Shown here in pieces: positions 22,998 through 36,804 of a stretch of 64,000 nt of DNA. The DNA is taken from contig CM075650.1 of the NCBI GenBank assembly GCA_037953625.1, positions 143,869,206 through 143,933,205 on the forward strand. The letters are read 5' to 3'. How positions within the stretch are numbered: the first letter of the stretch is position 1; every line of letters starts with the position of its first letter. A program made the position numbers and the translations under genes. Origin of the DNA: Crotalaria pallida (lineage: Eukaryota; Streptophyta; Magnoliopsida; Fabales; Fabaceae). Under the pieces are notes generated by a model that was not told the DNA's origin, made no database searches, and saw nothing but the letters and a program-made list of their open reading frames with translations.

Positions 22998-24924
22998 CTA
23001 CATAATAAAATTAAATGATTGTACTATACAATTTATTATAGAGTGAAGTACCAACTTAGTCCTTGATGCTTTTTCCTTGAAAATTAATAAATACACATTT
23101 AATCCCTCAAGATTTTCAGATGTATCAATTCGGTCCCCAAGATTTTCTTACATACCAAATTAGTCTCTCATGATTTAAGGATCAAATTGGTACATTTGAA
23201 ATGCTTGAGGGATCAAATTGGTACATCCGAAAATTTTGAGGACTAAATGTGTATTTATAAATTATCAGGAATTATTAATAAGGTGGTACGACGAAAAAAT
23301 ATCAAGGATTAGAGGTACTTCACACTTTATTATATTACTATTTTAATAAATATAATATAATATTACGTTTTTTATCCATCCCTTATTTGAATTATTTTAT
23401 TTTTGGGTGTTAACTAATTGAATTATTTTATTTAAAATTTATAATATGTTATATTTTATCGAAATATTTCATTTTGTTTTATTACCTTCATTGTCGATGT
23501 ACACGGGTCTAACTTTGGATAAGTAATTTACTTATATATCAATCTTTTTATATTATTTATTATTTCAATTCAATCAAATAAAATATTTGATATTAATATA
23601 AGAGAGTAATGAGTGTGTATTGACGGTGTAAAGTGTTTTACATTATCAGTTTATCATCCATCATTCATTTGTATTACTTTTATATAAAAGGCAATGACTA
23701 TAAACACATGAATTAATAAAATGGTACACTAACAATGCAAAGTTTTTTCTACCATCAGTTAATCATCCACCATTTATTTGTTTTATTTTTACCTAAAAAT
23801 CAACGATCATAGACACAAGAATTACAAATAATGCATTGGTGGTGTAAAAAAATTTTACACAGTTAGTGCACCATCTATTTTATCTTAATAAAAGGTATCT
23901 CCATTTTATGAGTAAGGAATTAATCGATTCCAAGACATGTGTCTGTCCCTACTAACTAGTGTCGCTTTCAAAATCAAACTTTAATTTTTGGCCTTATACT
24001 ATACCTAGTGATCCAACATGAACCTAAAGCACTTAACCAGCTCCTTTTATAACTCAAACATCATATGAATTGATATACTAAAAAAAAGATGACAAAGTCT
24101 TGAAAATCTAAATTCATCATCTTTCAAACATTTAAGATTTAGTTTTTCAATGAACACAACTTTTTTGACCTCTTATTCTTAGTCCTAAGGTTAAGAAAAT
24201 CCAAAAAAAAATATCAGTCATTCGATTTTCATTCAACAATTTTAATTTTATGTTGTCGCAAAACCTCCATTTTCAAAATCACCAAATTTAATTCACTAAT
24301 TTGGGTACTCAAACATGACATCCATGGATTATCTCAAAATGATAGAGTAGTACCTTACACATCTGAAAAATTTAATGAGCCATTCAATAACTTAAAATTG
24401 GAACATTTGAATGACATTTATTAAATTATTCTCAAAATCATTATAATTAATTTTAAAAAAATAATTTAATATAAAAAAGGTATAAAATATTTTCTTTATT
24501 TATTATAGAATTTAGTTCAAAATAATTTATTTTCTCTCCAAAAAAAACTGCTCAGTAGATTAGTGTCATACAAATACACACATGAGCGACATATATTTTT
24601 AAGGTAAAATATTTTAAGGCAATATTATTCTAATAATATGCTTAGTAAATTTCTTAATATATATTTACCAAAAACACATCAATTTTTTTTTAGAAATTTC
24701 AAGAAATTAATTATATTACTTTTATTTGTTATTCCTATTTATTTATATATTTTTATTTGTATTCATATTTACTATATTATATAATTAAATAAAATAAAAA
24801 AATATCTAACTAATTTTAAGTAACTGAATCTCTTAATAGTATAGGGTGGATTTTGACTCTGTTGGGCATGTTAGATTCAATTATTAAGCTACTTGTTCCT
24901 TTGGTGAACACAAATTAGAAAGAA
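22998..24924. repeat. Tandem duplication, copy 2 (no hairpin insertion)
   Basis: It is the direct neighbour of copy 1 and keeps the same order of sequence, including the 284-bp MITE and the phrase GTAAGGAATTAATCGATTCC. It has no recognised gene. Divergence from copy 1 is a few percent by eye. Confidence 0.9.
23040..23327. mobile_element. MITE, family 2, in tandem copy 2
   Basis: It has the same termini and inverted arms as 20101-20384. It was carried along by the tandem duplication. Confidence 0.8.
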
Positions 24925-25115
24925 CATATAACTTTTAAAAAAAGAAATTGTAGTTTTTGAAAGCTAGTTTTCAGAAATTCACTTCTAGTGGCTTTCAAGA
25001 AATTAAATTGATGTAACTTTCAATAATTCATTTACCAATTATATCCTCCAATATTCATTAAAATCACATTAATTACCCGTTCCAATTGATGGTAATTTAA
25101 TTTTTAATTAAATTT

Positions 25116-25401
25116 AGAGTGAAGGGACGCTTTGGTCCCTCAAGTTTTTCGACATGGACACTTTAGTCCCTCAAGAAATTTAATTCATTTTTATGCCCAT
25201 GTTTTCCAAAAGTACCAATTTAGTCCCTCATGTTTTCCAAAAGTACCAATTTAGTCCCTCAACGAAGTGACTAACGGAAATAGAACAGAGACTAAATTGA
25301 TACTTTTGGAAAACTTTGGGGACTAAAAATGAATTAAATTTCTTGATGGACTAAAGTGTCCCTGTCGAAAAACTTGAGAGATCGAAGTGTCCCTTCACTC
25401 T
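25116..25401. mobile_element. MITE, family 3
   Basis: Terminal inverted repeats AGAGTGAAGGGAC and GTCCCTTCACTCT bound a 286-bp element. Its arms pair (CTTTGGTCCCTCAAG with CTTGAGAGATCGAAG). A 32-bp unit beginning CATGTTTTCCAAAAG is duplicated in tandem at about 25199-25260, so the left arm is longer than the right. Confidence 0.8.
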
Positions 25402-26215
25402 TAAATTTATATTTAATTAGATATTAATTATAATTTTATATTTTTGTAATACATAATAATTATTTAATTAACTACATATTAAATAAATAAATAAATAATG
25501 AAAAACAATTTTATCAATCATAATTTAATAAGTTTTTTATACTATTGATAAATAAATAAAAAAATAATAAATTAAAATAATAAATATAAATAAAATTATG
25601 TTACATGTCTTTTTGGTCATTAAATAACATTCGGATACTTATGCAACTAGTTTTGTCGAATAGCTCTATTTCAAGCAATTAGCTAAATAGCTACAAAGTC
25701 ACAGTTCCTAGCTAGCTTCAGAACTCATAACTCATAGCCATAAACTTATAGCTCACAACAGTTATAAGTTAGTTTTGCCGAACAAACCCACAGAACCATA
25801 AACAAATAAAATTCCTTTTCTTTTTTACCTTTTAAAAATATCTCTAAAAGATAAGAACTAGGTTTACAGTGATCCCTACATAAGAAAACAGAATACCCAA
25901 TCAGCCTAAAATCCATTGCAGGCACAAAAAGCAAAGTTTACAACCAATAAAAACGTGAATCGCCTAATTCAAGCACCGAGCACCACGAAAAATGCAGCAA
26001 CCATCTAGTTGAACACCACTCAATCAAATTAGTTTTGAAGGAAACCTGATCAAAAGGAGCCATCAACCAAAAAACAACACTTCGAGACATAACGGTTTGA
26101 GTGAGGATAATCACCGATCCAGCAGTATACCCAAAGCCACACTCCAAGGTAATGTTTTCCTGAAAAAGTTCCTTCTAGCAAATACAATGCACATCTGAAA
26201 GTAAAAAAAACTTAG
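25402..26215. other. Gene-free AT-rich stretch before the segmental duplication
   Basis: It contains AAAT/TAAA runs and a sequence resembling transposon ends near 25640-25800 (GCCGAACAAACC). Minus-strand open frames at 25746-26147 resemble no protein I know and lack a gene context. Confidence 0.45.
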
Positions 26216-26755
26216 AGTCACATGTTTTCTTAGCCACACACTCGTCTTCTCTGTTTCAATATGTCATAGTCTATTCCCAAGATTCAATTCAAGTGGTAGA
26301 GTCGTTAGACGTAAGGTGTTAGTGTACTCGAGATCAAACCTTGATGATTATGCTTTCTTCCTAATCACCTAATAAAAATATTTGCTTATAAAAAAAATAT
26401 ATCACAACCTTTATAAATATCATTTTTTTAACATACGAACAAGGCATAAGGGAAAGCGAGCATACCCATAATACACCTTAAATCAACCCCAAATTTTGAC
26501 AAACCTCACGTACATAACATCATTGATCTAGACATAGCTAGCTCATTAAGTTAATTTTCCATTCCAAAAATCAAGTTTTCCATTTTATTTTCGTTCATCT
26601 GAATTGTTTTACCATACTCTTGTTCCAATTTTTTTTATTTGCATTTCTCATGTTAATGTAGGGGTGATTGTGACTTGCTTGCAATAAGTGTGTGTGCAGA
26701 TTCGTGTGTATAAGAGGAGCGAAAAATTAGGGACGTTGAAGCAAGGAATATTGAA

Positions 26756-27827
26756 ATGGACGATAAAAAGAACATCAAAGTTGAGAAAAATTTGCTAGAG
26801 CCATGTTTGAATTGTCCAATTTGTCACAATCACCTGAATGAGGTCACTGCGAATACCGAATGTATTCACATACGTAAGTATTTACTTTTTCCCCCCTCTC
26901 TCTCAACCCCTTTTACTTTTCCTCAATCGGATGGTATTTTTTATCTGAATTTCAGACATTTTCGGCATTTTCCATAATTCTAAATTGTGATTGTGGTAGT
27001 CATTACATTATGTTTATTGTAACTGAAGACAACTGCAAAAAAATTGTTCTCAATGTAGGCGATGTAGTTGTGGAGATAACCAAACTGTACTATTATTGTG
27101 GTTGCAGATAGCAATAAAAAACTTGTCATTTTACTTTCATCAAGTTCTTATGTTTTTATTTTTATTATAATAATCAAACATATTTTACTTCTTATGTCTT
27201 ACGTTACTTATGATTTTGTGTTTTCTATAAGTCCAAGTATGGTTTTAAGTTTTGGTCGTGATCGTGATTGTGACTATGGAAGCTACAATTGAGGCATCAC
27301 ACTTCTGTGATATAAACTGTGTCAATTGCAAAGTGATTTTTTTATAAATTGATTTTTTAAAGGTGAGTCTTGATACAATTTGATGTGGTTTTGATTCGAA
27401 TGCATCCGTGGGAATATGGAACCACACCACAATTTCTAGGTAATATTGGGTAACTACAATAATCACTGCAACCTCAATATATATTACAATCATATCAAGT
27501 GAGATGGTCAACAAATGAGGGTCCAATTTACATTAGAAATTTGTTACTGTATATTTTGTTAGACTAATTAAATAAAATATTATTAATTTAAATGTAATAC
27601 TATTAGTAAAAAATAATATATTGTGTTGAGCTAAAGTTTATCAACTAATCGCTCGAATATCATATGGGATCTGTGTGGAGCATAGGTCATTAGCTAATTA
27701 AGAAGAAAAATATGAGCATTTACTCAACTATTCAACAATACCTTTAAAGTATTATATATTTTTGGTTTTTGACTCTCTCGGACATAAAGCACATGTGATA
27801 GTTATGAAGTTTGAATATGGGATGAGC

Positions 27828-27870
<43 letters not shown>

Positions 27871-30800
27871 GTAAATTAGAATGTTTTCAAGACATTTTCA
27901 TTTTTATAAAAATTGAGAACTCATGTGGAATTGGATGTGGATGTATGACTTGGTATTCTAATTAGCTTTTGTGTGATTTTCAATCATAGATTTATTTTAA
28001 ATTGCTTTAATTTAAATTTGAACCATTAAAAATGTCTAATGATTGAAATTTGTGAGTTAAAAAGATGACGAGTTAGAAAATACAAATACACGGATAACTA
28101 ATATCACATATTTATTCCAACTCAATACATGACATATTAAATAACTTCACCATACTCCAATTAAGTACATCGTTTTAAGGGTAAAAAATAAAATTTCCCT
28201 TAGTTTGATTATTTTTTGTATGATATTGATCAGTTTGTAAGAAGTTTGTTGAAGACCAGATAACAGAAGTAGGCATTGAGTCGTGCCATGTCTGTGAAGT
28301 GGATAGGGGTAGCGATCCTTTAAAGAAAATGAGGTCAGTTCCCTATGATTTGTAGCTATGTCAACCAATATTGTAGTTTACTTTTTTTTTTCAAAATACA
28401 TATGAAAAAATAGGTTCAAATACAATTGTCATTTTTATCGTTCATACATAGTTTAGATAACATAACATTGAAATTAAACACCCCCTTGAAAAGATAAATG
28501 AAATAAATATAACAAAAATTGTAATAAGGTATTCTTTCAAGGTACTATCTCAATGCAACATGTAAGAGTTAGAATTGGTACATAAGAACCAGGATTCCAT
28601 TCATAGTAATAGTTTTGAAAATTTGCTTATAAAAAAAATCTTCTAATTACAATAACTATCCTCTCTCGGTATCATAGTAGCTTTTTATAAAATAGATGCA
28701 CATGAACTATATCGTACAAGAAAAAAATATACAATCACTTGGGCTTCTCTAACTAGCTAGCTCTTTATTTATGCAGTGTGTTTGAATATCAATTTTAGAA
28801 GTTTTCCTGGCATAAATTTCACATGCTAATATTCTGCAAAGACAATAATATTGAAACATTTAGGTTATGTTAGTTGTGACAATAACACTGTTGTGGAGAT
28901 TACCGAAACAGCAGTGTTAGACCACAATTGTTATTGTGGACGTTTATTTAAAACAATGTTAGACATGTGAAAGCAAAATTAAAGCATCAAAATGAATAAG
29001 CTTTTAACAATCATGCGTTACGGCCATCAATTTGCATTCAATATATACTGGTACATGGACTAGAGTGTATAGTTTTTTTTATTTGTGTTAACTTTTAAAT
29101 ATGCATGCTAAGTTGCAAATCTTGTTTTCTGATTATTAGGCCAGAGGATACTTTGCAATCCTTAAGGGACATAATTTTCTCTGAAGACAAGAAAACAGTG
29201 GAGGCAACTCAAGTTGACAGCACTCCAAGCATGACCAAGGGTCTTGGGGAAGAGACGATGAGCCTCTCGTCTTTCAGCTCTACGTATAAGGTTATTTTAA
29301 TATGTTTAATTTTGTTTATAGTTACAATTTTTTTTATTTATTGTCATAGCATGAAGAAGAGAGTGCACTTCTTAGGATTTGAAACCGAATGCTTTCATTT
29401 TACTAAGTTTTATTTATTTGCTCTCTGAGTTCATTTGTTTTCAATGATTGTATTGACATTATGTTGGTATAGAGTTCAAGTCGTCCTTCAGAAGATAGTC
29501 AAGAAGGTGTTGTACTTGAAGGACAGGATAGTCCAAAAACTTCTAGCTCTTCTACATTGAAACTAAATGCCAGTAGTTCCAAGAAGAAGATTAAGTCAAG
29601 CCAAGAAAAGGAACTTGCTCGAGGAGGATCAAGCCAATCATCTCATCAAGAGCAGGGTGCTGCTAAGACTAAGCCCCTGGAAGATGGATCAATTTGGATT
29701 GCTGTAAAAGCTTCTGAAAATCAGTAAGAAGACATGGCTTTACAACTTGAATTACAATTTATATAGCTCTTCATGAACTCTAATTCCTTACCAATGTATG
29801 TTCCAGGGAAGGAGTACCATTGCCCCCAATAACTCCTACATGTTATATGAAAATCAAGTAAGTTCTTCACATTCACTACAATTATGTGTGTACATAAGAA
29901 TGATTCTGCTCAGAGTGATGTATGATATAATTACAACATTATTCATTGGTATATCTGTCATTACATGTTTAATATTATGATTACTTGATTATAAAAAATT
30001 ATTATTATAATTGTTATGATTATTTATGATTACATGTTATTCCTCACTCATTGGGGAATACTATTTTCTTTGCATCAAGACAATCTCCTCCATATGGTAA
30101 ACTACATGCAACATATTAATCATGAAGAAATATAATTAGAGCTTGACCTTTTCATTGATTGTATGTGCCGTAGGTCAATGACATGATTTATCATTCCATA
30201 AACTATCCAACTATATATTTAGTACTATTTATGAAGGAGAAAAACTTTTTAACACAATTTTTTGAATTATACATCAACAATGTTAATTGTAACTGCGAGG
30301 GCATTTTTCTGTAAGTAAATTTTTTTAATTAAAAGCCTGAAAATAAATTACATAAGAATAAAGCCCAACTACATGAAATTAATTGAAGCACATGATTTTG
30401 GTAAGAATCTTTGGCTAAATATTGATTATAAACTGCATATATTTATATATGACAATCTGTCGTTACCATATCATTTCTTAATTAGATACGAAATACTAAT
30501 AAGTTTCATGTCAGGGAAGTGTTGTTAGATTATGGAAAGATGCAGAGAATCTGATTGTGTATGTTCAATGGTTGCTTCTCCTAATGCATCATAAAATAGA
30601 TATTTAGATGATATAGAATATGGTGTAAGGTATCATATGTTGATTTCTCATATCTTTCTCTTCATTTTGCCACAGGGGTGGAAATTTGAAGATCTCAGGT
30701 ATCCGAAAATACGTGCAGAATAAATTGGGCCTAGAAAGTGAAGAAGAGGTAAGTTTCTTCATTTTATTTGCAATGCATATCTGAAATTCAATTTATTAAG

Positions 30801-31798
30801 GAACATTTAGGTAAAGAGTCTAATATAATGTCTTGTTTGATTGTGAGCTCATTGCTATTTAAATTTTACCATTAACTTTTAAACCCATGGCACGTTGCAT
30901 TATTGGAAGACGTGCACTCTTAAGTGATAGGATATTTAGTGTGATACTTTTTCGCTCTAGTCTTAAGTCTTAAGTAGTTGACATGCAGCTATTATTAGCA
31001 GCATGGCACTCTAATTATTTTGACGCTTGCTTTTCAATATAGTTATTATCGAATCAACTTTATTATTTTTATAAATTGATTTTTTACAATGTTTTTATAA
31101 ATTGATTTGAATTGATATTCCAAAGCCTTTATTTGACTCATATTACTTTTTTCACTAGCTTTAACTGACCTACTCTTATTTTTCACTTTACCTACTTGTC
31201 TTTTTTGGGGTTGAATTTTATTCACCATTCATTTGCCTTCACTTTTTTTATGAAGATAATTATGACTAAAATTATATGGTACTATTTTATGTTAATTTTA
31301 ATTATAATTAGCTACATATATAGATGTAATCAAATACTTAGAACCTTCACGAACATAAATATACTACTATTACATGAATAAACTAACATTACCATTCGAA
31401 AAAAATAATGTGCATATGAAGTTTAAATTTCGAACAAACAATATTGTCCTGATCATTGCTAGAATGTAAAGATGTAATGGAATAAATATGGTTTGCAGGG
31501 TTGCTGAGGTGAAAACAATGTGCTTATTATTGGTTCTAATAATTTCAAGATAAAAGGATTATATTTGTTAACTACCATGTTACACTGTTCTCACCCTTCA
31601 ATCACTTCTTTTTTTTTTTCCCAGATTGAGATTAAGTGTATGAATGAAACTCTACCTCTTACGATGGAGATTAGAGATGTATACCAATCATGGCTGAACA
31701 GTAAATCTTGGAACGAGATAATTGTAGCAACCGATGGGTCCTCAGCTGAAGATTTTGTCATGATAATTAACTATGGCAGGAAGGTCTCAAAGCCGTGA
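26756..31798 (+). CDS. DRIP-like RING-type E3 ubiquitin ligase, copy A, seven exons
   Basis: Exons are 26756-26873, 28234-28333, 29140-29290, 29473-29723, 29807-29857, 30676-30748 and 31625-31798. All introns are GT-AG, phases join cleanly, and the 918-nt CDS gives 305 residues. The protein has the DRIP family order: N-terminal RING, a Pro-Glu-Asp segment after it (LKKMRPEDTLQSLRD), a Ser/Lys-rich middle, WIAVKASENQ, a LGLESEEEIEIKC stretch, and a C-terminal end with SSAEDFVMIINYGRKV. RING ligands visible are C20, C23, C36, H38, C41, C57 and C60, but the expected sixth ligand is Phe44. DRIP proteins are nuclear E3 ligases (Arabidopsis DRIP1/2 target DREB2A) of about 420 residues, so this one is shorter. 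Loss of one zinc ligand makes ligase activity doubtful. A stop lies upstream in frame, so Met at 26756 is the first usable start. Confidence 0.8.
27830..27868. repeat. (TA)n microsatellite in intron 1 of copy A
   Basis: An uninterrupted TA run of about 18 units. The equivalent site in copy B (36776-36800) is shorter, so it is a polymorphic spot between the duplicates. Confidence 0.9.
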
Positions 31799-33508
31799 TC
31801 ATTAGAGTGCTTATGTGACTTGGACACATATTATTAGTTGTTTTATCCTATGCTCGTTTGAATTATGATTTTCTTTCTTTTTTTTTTGGGTTGGATAACT
31901 TTTGAATTATGCTTTTTTTTTGGGTTGGATAACTTTTGGATTATGATTTTCATTTCTCATGCTATTTGTTTTGTTTGCAAGACGATGACATGTTTATGTT
32001 ATGTTATTGTGATTGATGAAAATACTTGTTAGTAGGTTTCAATCTTTCTGATAAAAAGAATTGCAATAGATAATAGGACAGGAAATCACATGATCTATCG
32101 TATGCAAGACTGTCCCCGTGCATGGCATGAGGATCTAGATCATAATACCGTCATCTCATACAGTTCTTGGCTTTTGTTTTCGAGTGTTAGTTCTTAAATC
32201 TCAATTTTTTTTTAGATTTCAAAATCTATTTGTTTTCTTAACTTCGAAAGAGTTTTTTTTAATTAAAAATGCAATTTTTGATCTTAAAAATCCTTTTTTT
32301 ATTAGGAGGATGCATTTTTCCGATTTGGGAGTTTCGAAAAAAAATTCTGATAGGGTTTGCTAGAAAAGAAATAGGATTTGGGGTCTAAAAAATAGGATTT
32401 CAGTGTTAAGTACAAGTTTTTTATACAAGAGAACTAGTCCCCCAGCCCTCATTTTTCGACGGGGTTAGTCGGAATGTTTTTCGACACTCCCAAATCAAAA
32501 AATGTATTTTTCTGATTAACTCCTTATTGGAAAATGCATTTTTAAAGACGAAAAAATGCATTTTTTAACTCAAGGATGTCGAAAAACATTTTAACTGAAC
32601 CCTTTTGAATAAAAATGGGGGCTGGGGTTTTAAAATGTGGGGGCTGGGAACTAATTCCATTTATGAAAATGATAAATCCAATTATTCCTCTTCTACCTTG
32701 GGCCTTTGGCCTTTTGGGCATCTTGGCAACTTGGGAGTTGGGGGTTCTGAACTCGCCTCTAGCAAAAAACAAGTTAACAGGTCCATGGACCTAAATTACC
32801 AACCTTTTGGCCCATTGGCTTACCTATCTCCAGCACGTCTTTGGTTCTTCCTGAATAACTTAGGCGTTGATTGGGGAAAAACCATTTGATTCGTTTTCTC
32901 TTATTTGAAAACAACTCATATATATATTAGAGTACCCTTTACCATTTCAAAAAGAGTTCCCTTAACAAAATGGGTCAAAATTAACCACCTGTACGTTACA
33001 ATTTCAAGATACCAAAGTTTATACATGAACATGACTAGGGATCCAAGCATCATTATGAAAAGTTCCATTTTTTTCAAAAAAAAAAACATTTGTTCTTTTA
33101 GATTTACTTTCTAGAATCTTTCATTTTTATTAGAAGCTTGACAAAGATCTTTTTTTTTCTTGATATGAAGATTATAGATATAAAAAATTGTTCATATAGC
33201 CCCTTCCTTTAGAAGTTATTATGTGTGATAAAATATGATTAAGGGTTCAATCATTGTTATCCTCATCCTTACAAATTAAGTTGAATTTTTGCACAAAATA
33301 GAATGAATCGATGTGCATAGCTGCAACAATAAGAGTAACAAGATGTATATAGATGTAAAAGAGAGTCGTGCTATGTGATTTCGAAGGCGAAAATTGCTAG
33401 TAGATTTGTTGGACCTCCATTCTTTAATTTCCTCAAAATATACATATGTTGGCCTGCAATATATCCGACAAATTATGCAAGGAGCTTTATTAGCATAGGC
33501 ATTTGAAC

Positions 33509-33543
<35 letters not shown>

Positions 33544-33631
33544 GAAAGAGAAACGAGTGATCGATAATGTGATATGAAACAGGGGTGAGCAGTACCCGTC
33601 TCGTTCTAACGACTTCGGATCGAGTCTAACC
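31799..33631. other. 3' flank of the copy A gene, no further gene recognised
   Basis: The sequence is duplicated after gene B. It contains poly-T rich tracts, a duplicated TTGGATAACTTTTG motif at about 31893 and 31923, and a (TA)n(GA)n microsatellite at about 33511-33541. A plus-strand open frame at 32605-32889 has no recognised homology and is disrupted in copy B. Confidence 0.5.
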
Positions 33632-34974
33632 TGTAACGCCCTTTATTTATTCACCTCACTTTATATGAAAAAGTGATTAACCTAAAGTATTTAACTTGTC
33701 AATGTTGAAAAATTGAAATATAAAATTTTCCTTTTAAAGCTTTTGATTATGGTACTCACTTGAAGTCGTATAATCGAAACTGAGTTCGGTAGAAAAAGTA
33801 ATTATTCGTTAAGTATTTCAAAATCATTTTGAGATAACTTGGATAGATTCAGATAGCTTTCGAACTTATAAGTTCTTTATAAATAACTTAGTTAATAAAA
33901 TAGCGTTATCTCGGGAAAGTAACTCCATCATACTTGCTTCATACCGAGCTCGAATAATAAAATCAGAGTCAGTGGAATATAACAAGATAATTTTATCATA
34001 TATTTAAAGTTTATAAAACGTAAGATAGGACACTTGTCCATAAATCAATTAAGTAAAGCAAATCCATGAGTACCACATAAGTATCAAAGTATAAGAACTA
34101 AATCCACTCTCTGATACATCTCTCAAAATGTGTACAATATATGTATTATCAAAATAAAGACGTTCCAGAGCTCTGTCCATTCATCCATCTGGTCGGGTTC
34201 TCAAGAGCTGTCCCAAGAGGTCCCTAATCCATGCTATCTATACTAGGTATCTGGCCATTACCTAATAAGGGCAGGGAGGTAAACTATATACATTCGCATA
34301 ATCAAATGAGAATAAAGCTCTAACATTCACAAGTAAGCAATCCAGCATTGATAGAAATGCATATACACATGAGCACACGCCATTTCATTTTATTCTCTTT
34401 CAATGCAAGTGACATGATGTATGCTTTCTATCTCTCAATCCTGAGACTTCAAGTACTAATCAACTCTTGGACATCCATCCAAAACTCCAGTGTACTTTCA
34501 TAGTACAATAATACATTCCCAGAATGTATGATGAACAAGCTTGGTAAGTGATACACAACGACGTTTCTAAAGTTTATGTCACGTTTCCAAAACGTAATAA
34601 TCACATCATCAGTATTACTCAATATTGGTCACATCTCCAAATGTGTCATCAAGCGAGTCATTATCCAATTAGTACCCACGGGGTACAACAATACGTTCCC
34701 ATGACGTATGACGAACAAGCTCGATAAGTGATTCATAACGACACTTCTAAAGTGTACGTCACGTTTCCAAAACGTAATAATCACATCATCAGTATTACCC
34801 AATACTGGCCACATTTCTCAAACATGTGTCATCAAGCGAGTCGTAACTCGTAACGAACAAGTTTGGTAAGTGATCAAAACGTCTCACTCGGATTGTACGT
34901 TCACGTTCCCAGAACGTATACTCATCATTCTCAAAAATACAACCTTTGGTACTTCCAAAATATATTTTCACGTT

Positions 34975-35018
<44 letters not shown>

Positions 35019-35143
35019 CACAAACAAGCTTGGTATGTAATCAAAACGTTCTATTCCGAGTGTGCGCCCACGTTCCTAGAATGCATACTCATCACCCTCA
35101 ACAACATTCCCCGAATGTTGCCCACATTCCCTGAACGATTATC
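33632..35143. mobile_element. Partial LTR (TGTAACG-type) at the junction of the two duplicated copies
   Basis: It starts TGTAACGCCC immediately after copy A homology ends. It runs as AT-rich, repeat-bearing sequence until copy B begins with AGTCACATG. No TGTTACA-type terminus or target duplication is seen on the right, so the LTR is truncated. Copy B has uninterrupted sequence at the equivalent of 33632, so the insertion or deletion is private to copy A. Confidence 0.65.
34501..34860. repeat. 180-bp tandem repeat, two clear units, inside the partial LTR
   Basis: Units 34501-34680 and 34681-34860 share CACGTTTCCAAAACGTAATA and ATCACATCATCAGTATTAC at a 180-bp offset. More diverged units continue to about 35130. 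Each unit holds several CACGTT/AACGT-like motifs. A (TA)n run at 34979-35014 follows. Confidence 0.8.
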
Positions 35144-35681
35144 AGTCACATGTTTTCTCAACCTCACACTCGTCTTCTCTGTTTCAATATGTCATAGTCT
35201 ATTCAAAAGAATCAATTCAAGTGGTAGAGTCGTTAGACATAAGGTGTTAGTGCACTCGAGATCAAACCTTTATGATTATGCTTTCTTCCTAATCATCTAA
35301 TAAAAATATTTGCTTATAAAAAAATATATATCACAACCTTTATAAATATCATTTTTTAACATACGAACAAGGCATAAGGGAAAGCGAGCATACCCATAAT
35401 ACACCTTAAATCAACCCCAAATTTTGACAAACCTCACGTACGTAACATCATTGATCTTGACATAGCTAGCTTATTAAGTTAATTTTCCATTCCAAAAATC
35501 AAGTATTCCAATTTCTTTTTGTTCATCTAAATTGTTTACCATATTCTTATTCCAATTTTTTTTCTTTGCGTTTCTCATGTTAATGTAGGGGTGATTGTAA
35601 CTTGCTTGCAATAAGTGTGTATGCACATTCATGTGTACAAGAGGAGAAAAAATTAGGGACGTTGAAGCAAGAAATATTGAA

Positions 35682-36773
35682 ATGGACGATAAAATGTGCA
35701 TCAAAGTTGAGAAAAATTTGCTAGAGTCATGTTTGAATTGTCCAATTTGTCACAATCAACTAAATGAGACCACTGCGAATCCCGAATGTATTCACATATG
35801 TAAGTATTTTCTTTTTTCCCCTCTCTCTCTCAACCCCTTTTACATTTCATCAATCGGATGGTAATTTTAATCTGAATTTGAGACCTTTTTGGCATTTTCC
35901 AATAATTCTAAACTGTGACTGTGGTAGTCATTATGTTTACTGTAACTGAAGACAGCTGCAAAAAAATGTTCTCAGTGTGACTGCAATTATTATTGCAATG
36001 TAGTTGTGGAGATAACCAAACTGTACTATTGTAGCCTCTATTGTGGTTGTAGATAGCAAAAAAAAACTTGTCATTTTACTTTCATCGTCTTATGTTTTTA
36101 TTTTTATTTTAATAATCAAAAATATTTTACTTCTTATGTCTTAAGTTACTTATGATTTTGTGTTCTCTATGAGTCCAATTATGGTTTTAAGTTTTGGTCG
36201 TGATCGTGATTGTGACTATGGAAGCTACAATTGAGGCATCACACTATTGTGATATAAATTGTGTCCATTGCAAAGTGATTTTTTTAAAATTGTTTTTTTT
36301 AAGGTTAGTCTTGATACAATTTGATGTGGTTTTGATTCGACTGCATCCGTGGGAATATGGAACCACACCACAATTTCTAGGTGATATTGGGTTACTACAA
36401 TAATCACTGCAACCTCAATATATATTACAATCACATCAAGTGAGATGGTCACCAAATGAGAGTCCAATTAACATTAGAAATTTGTTACTGTATATTTTGT
36501 TAGACTAATTAAATAAAATATTATTAATTTAAATTTAATACTATTAGTAAAAAAATCATATATTGTGTTGAGCTAAAGTTTATCAACTAATAGCTCGAAT
36601 ATCATATGGAATCTATGTGGAGCATGGGTCATTAGCTAATTAAGAAGAAAAATATGAGCATTTACTCAATTATTCCACAATACCTTTAAAGTATTATATA
36701 TTTTTGGTTTTTGACTCTCTCGGACATGCAGCACATGTGATAGTTATGAAGTTTGAATATGGGATGAGCATTT

Positions 36774-36804
<31 letters not shown>

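Larger units (their letters stand above)
26216..33631. repeat. Segmental duplication, copy A (7.4 kb)
   Basis: It matches copy B (35144-53991) in order from AGTCACATGTTTTCT to GGGTGAGCAGTACCCGTCTCGTTC. Once the three later insertions in copy B are removed, both copies are about 7.2-7.4 kb. Copy A contains the open DRIP-like gene and about 1.8 kb of downstream sequence. Its right end is cut by a partial LTR at 33632. Confidence 0.9.

Noticed and set aside
25746..26147. Two adjacent minus-strand ORFs rich in Trp and Cys
   Set aside because: No family recognised, the frames differ, and no splice or promoter context supports a gene.
32605..32889. 94-residue plus-strand ORF with a SMDLNYQPFGPLAYLSPAR segment, similar to 51317-51604
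   Set aside because: The similarity is due to the segmental duplication. The frame is altered in copy B and no homology is recognised.
34501..34860. Regularly repeated block resembling a CRISPR-like array
   Set aside because: Units are 180 bp, continuous without spacers, and lie in a plant LTR.
34863..35300. 145-residue ORF across the duplication junction
   Set aside because: It is made largely of (TA)n translated as Tyr-Ile repeats and crosses from a partial LTR into copy B.
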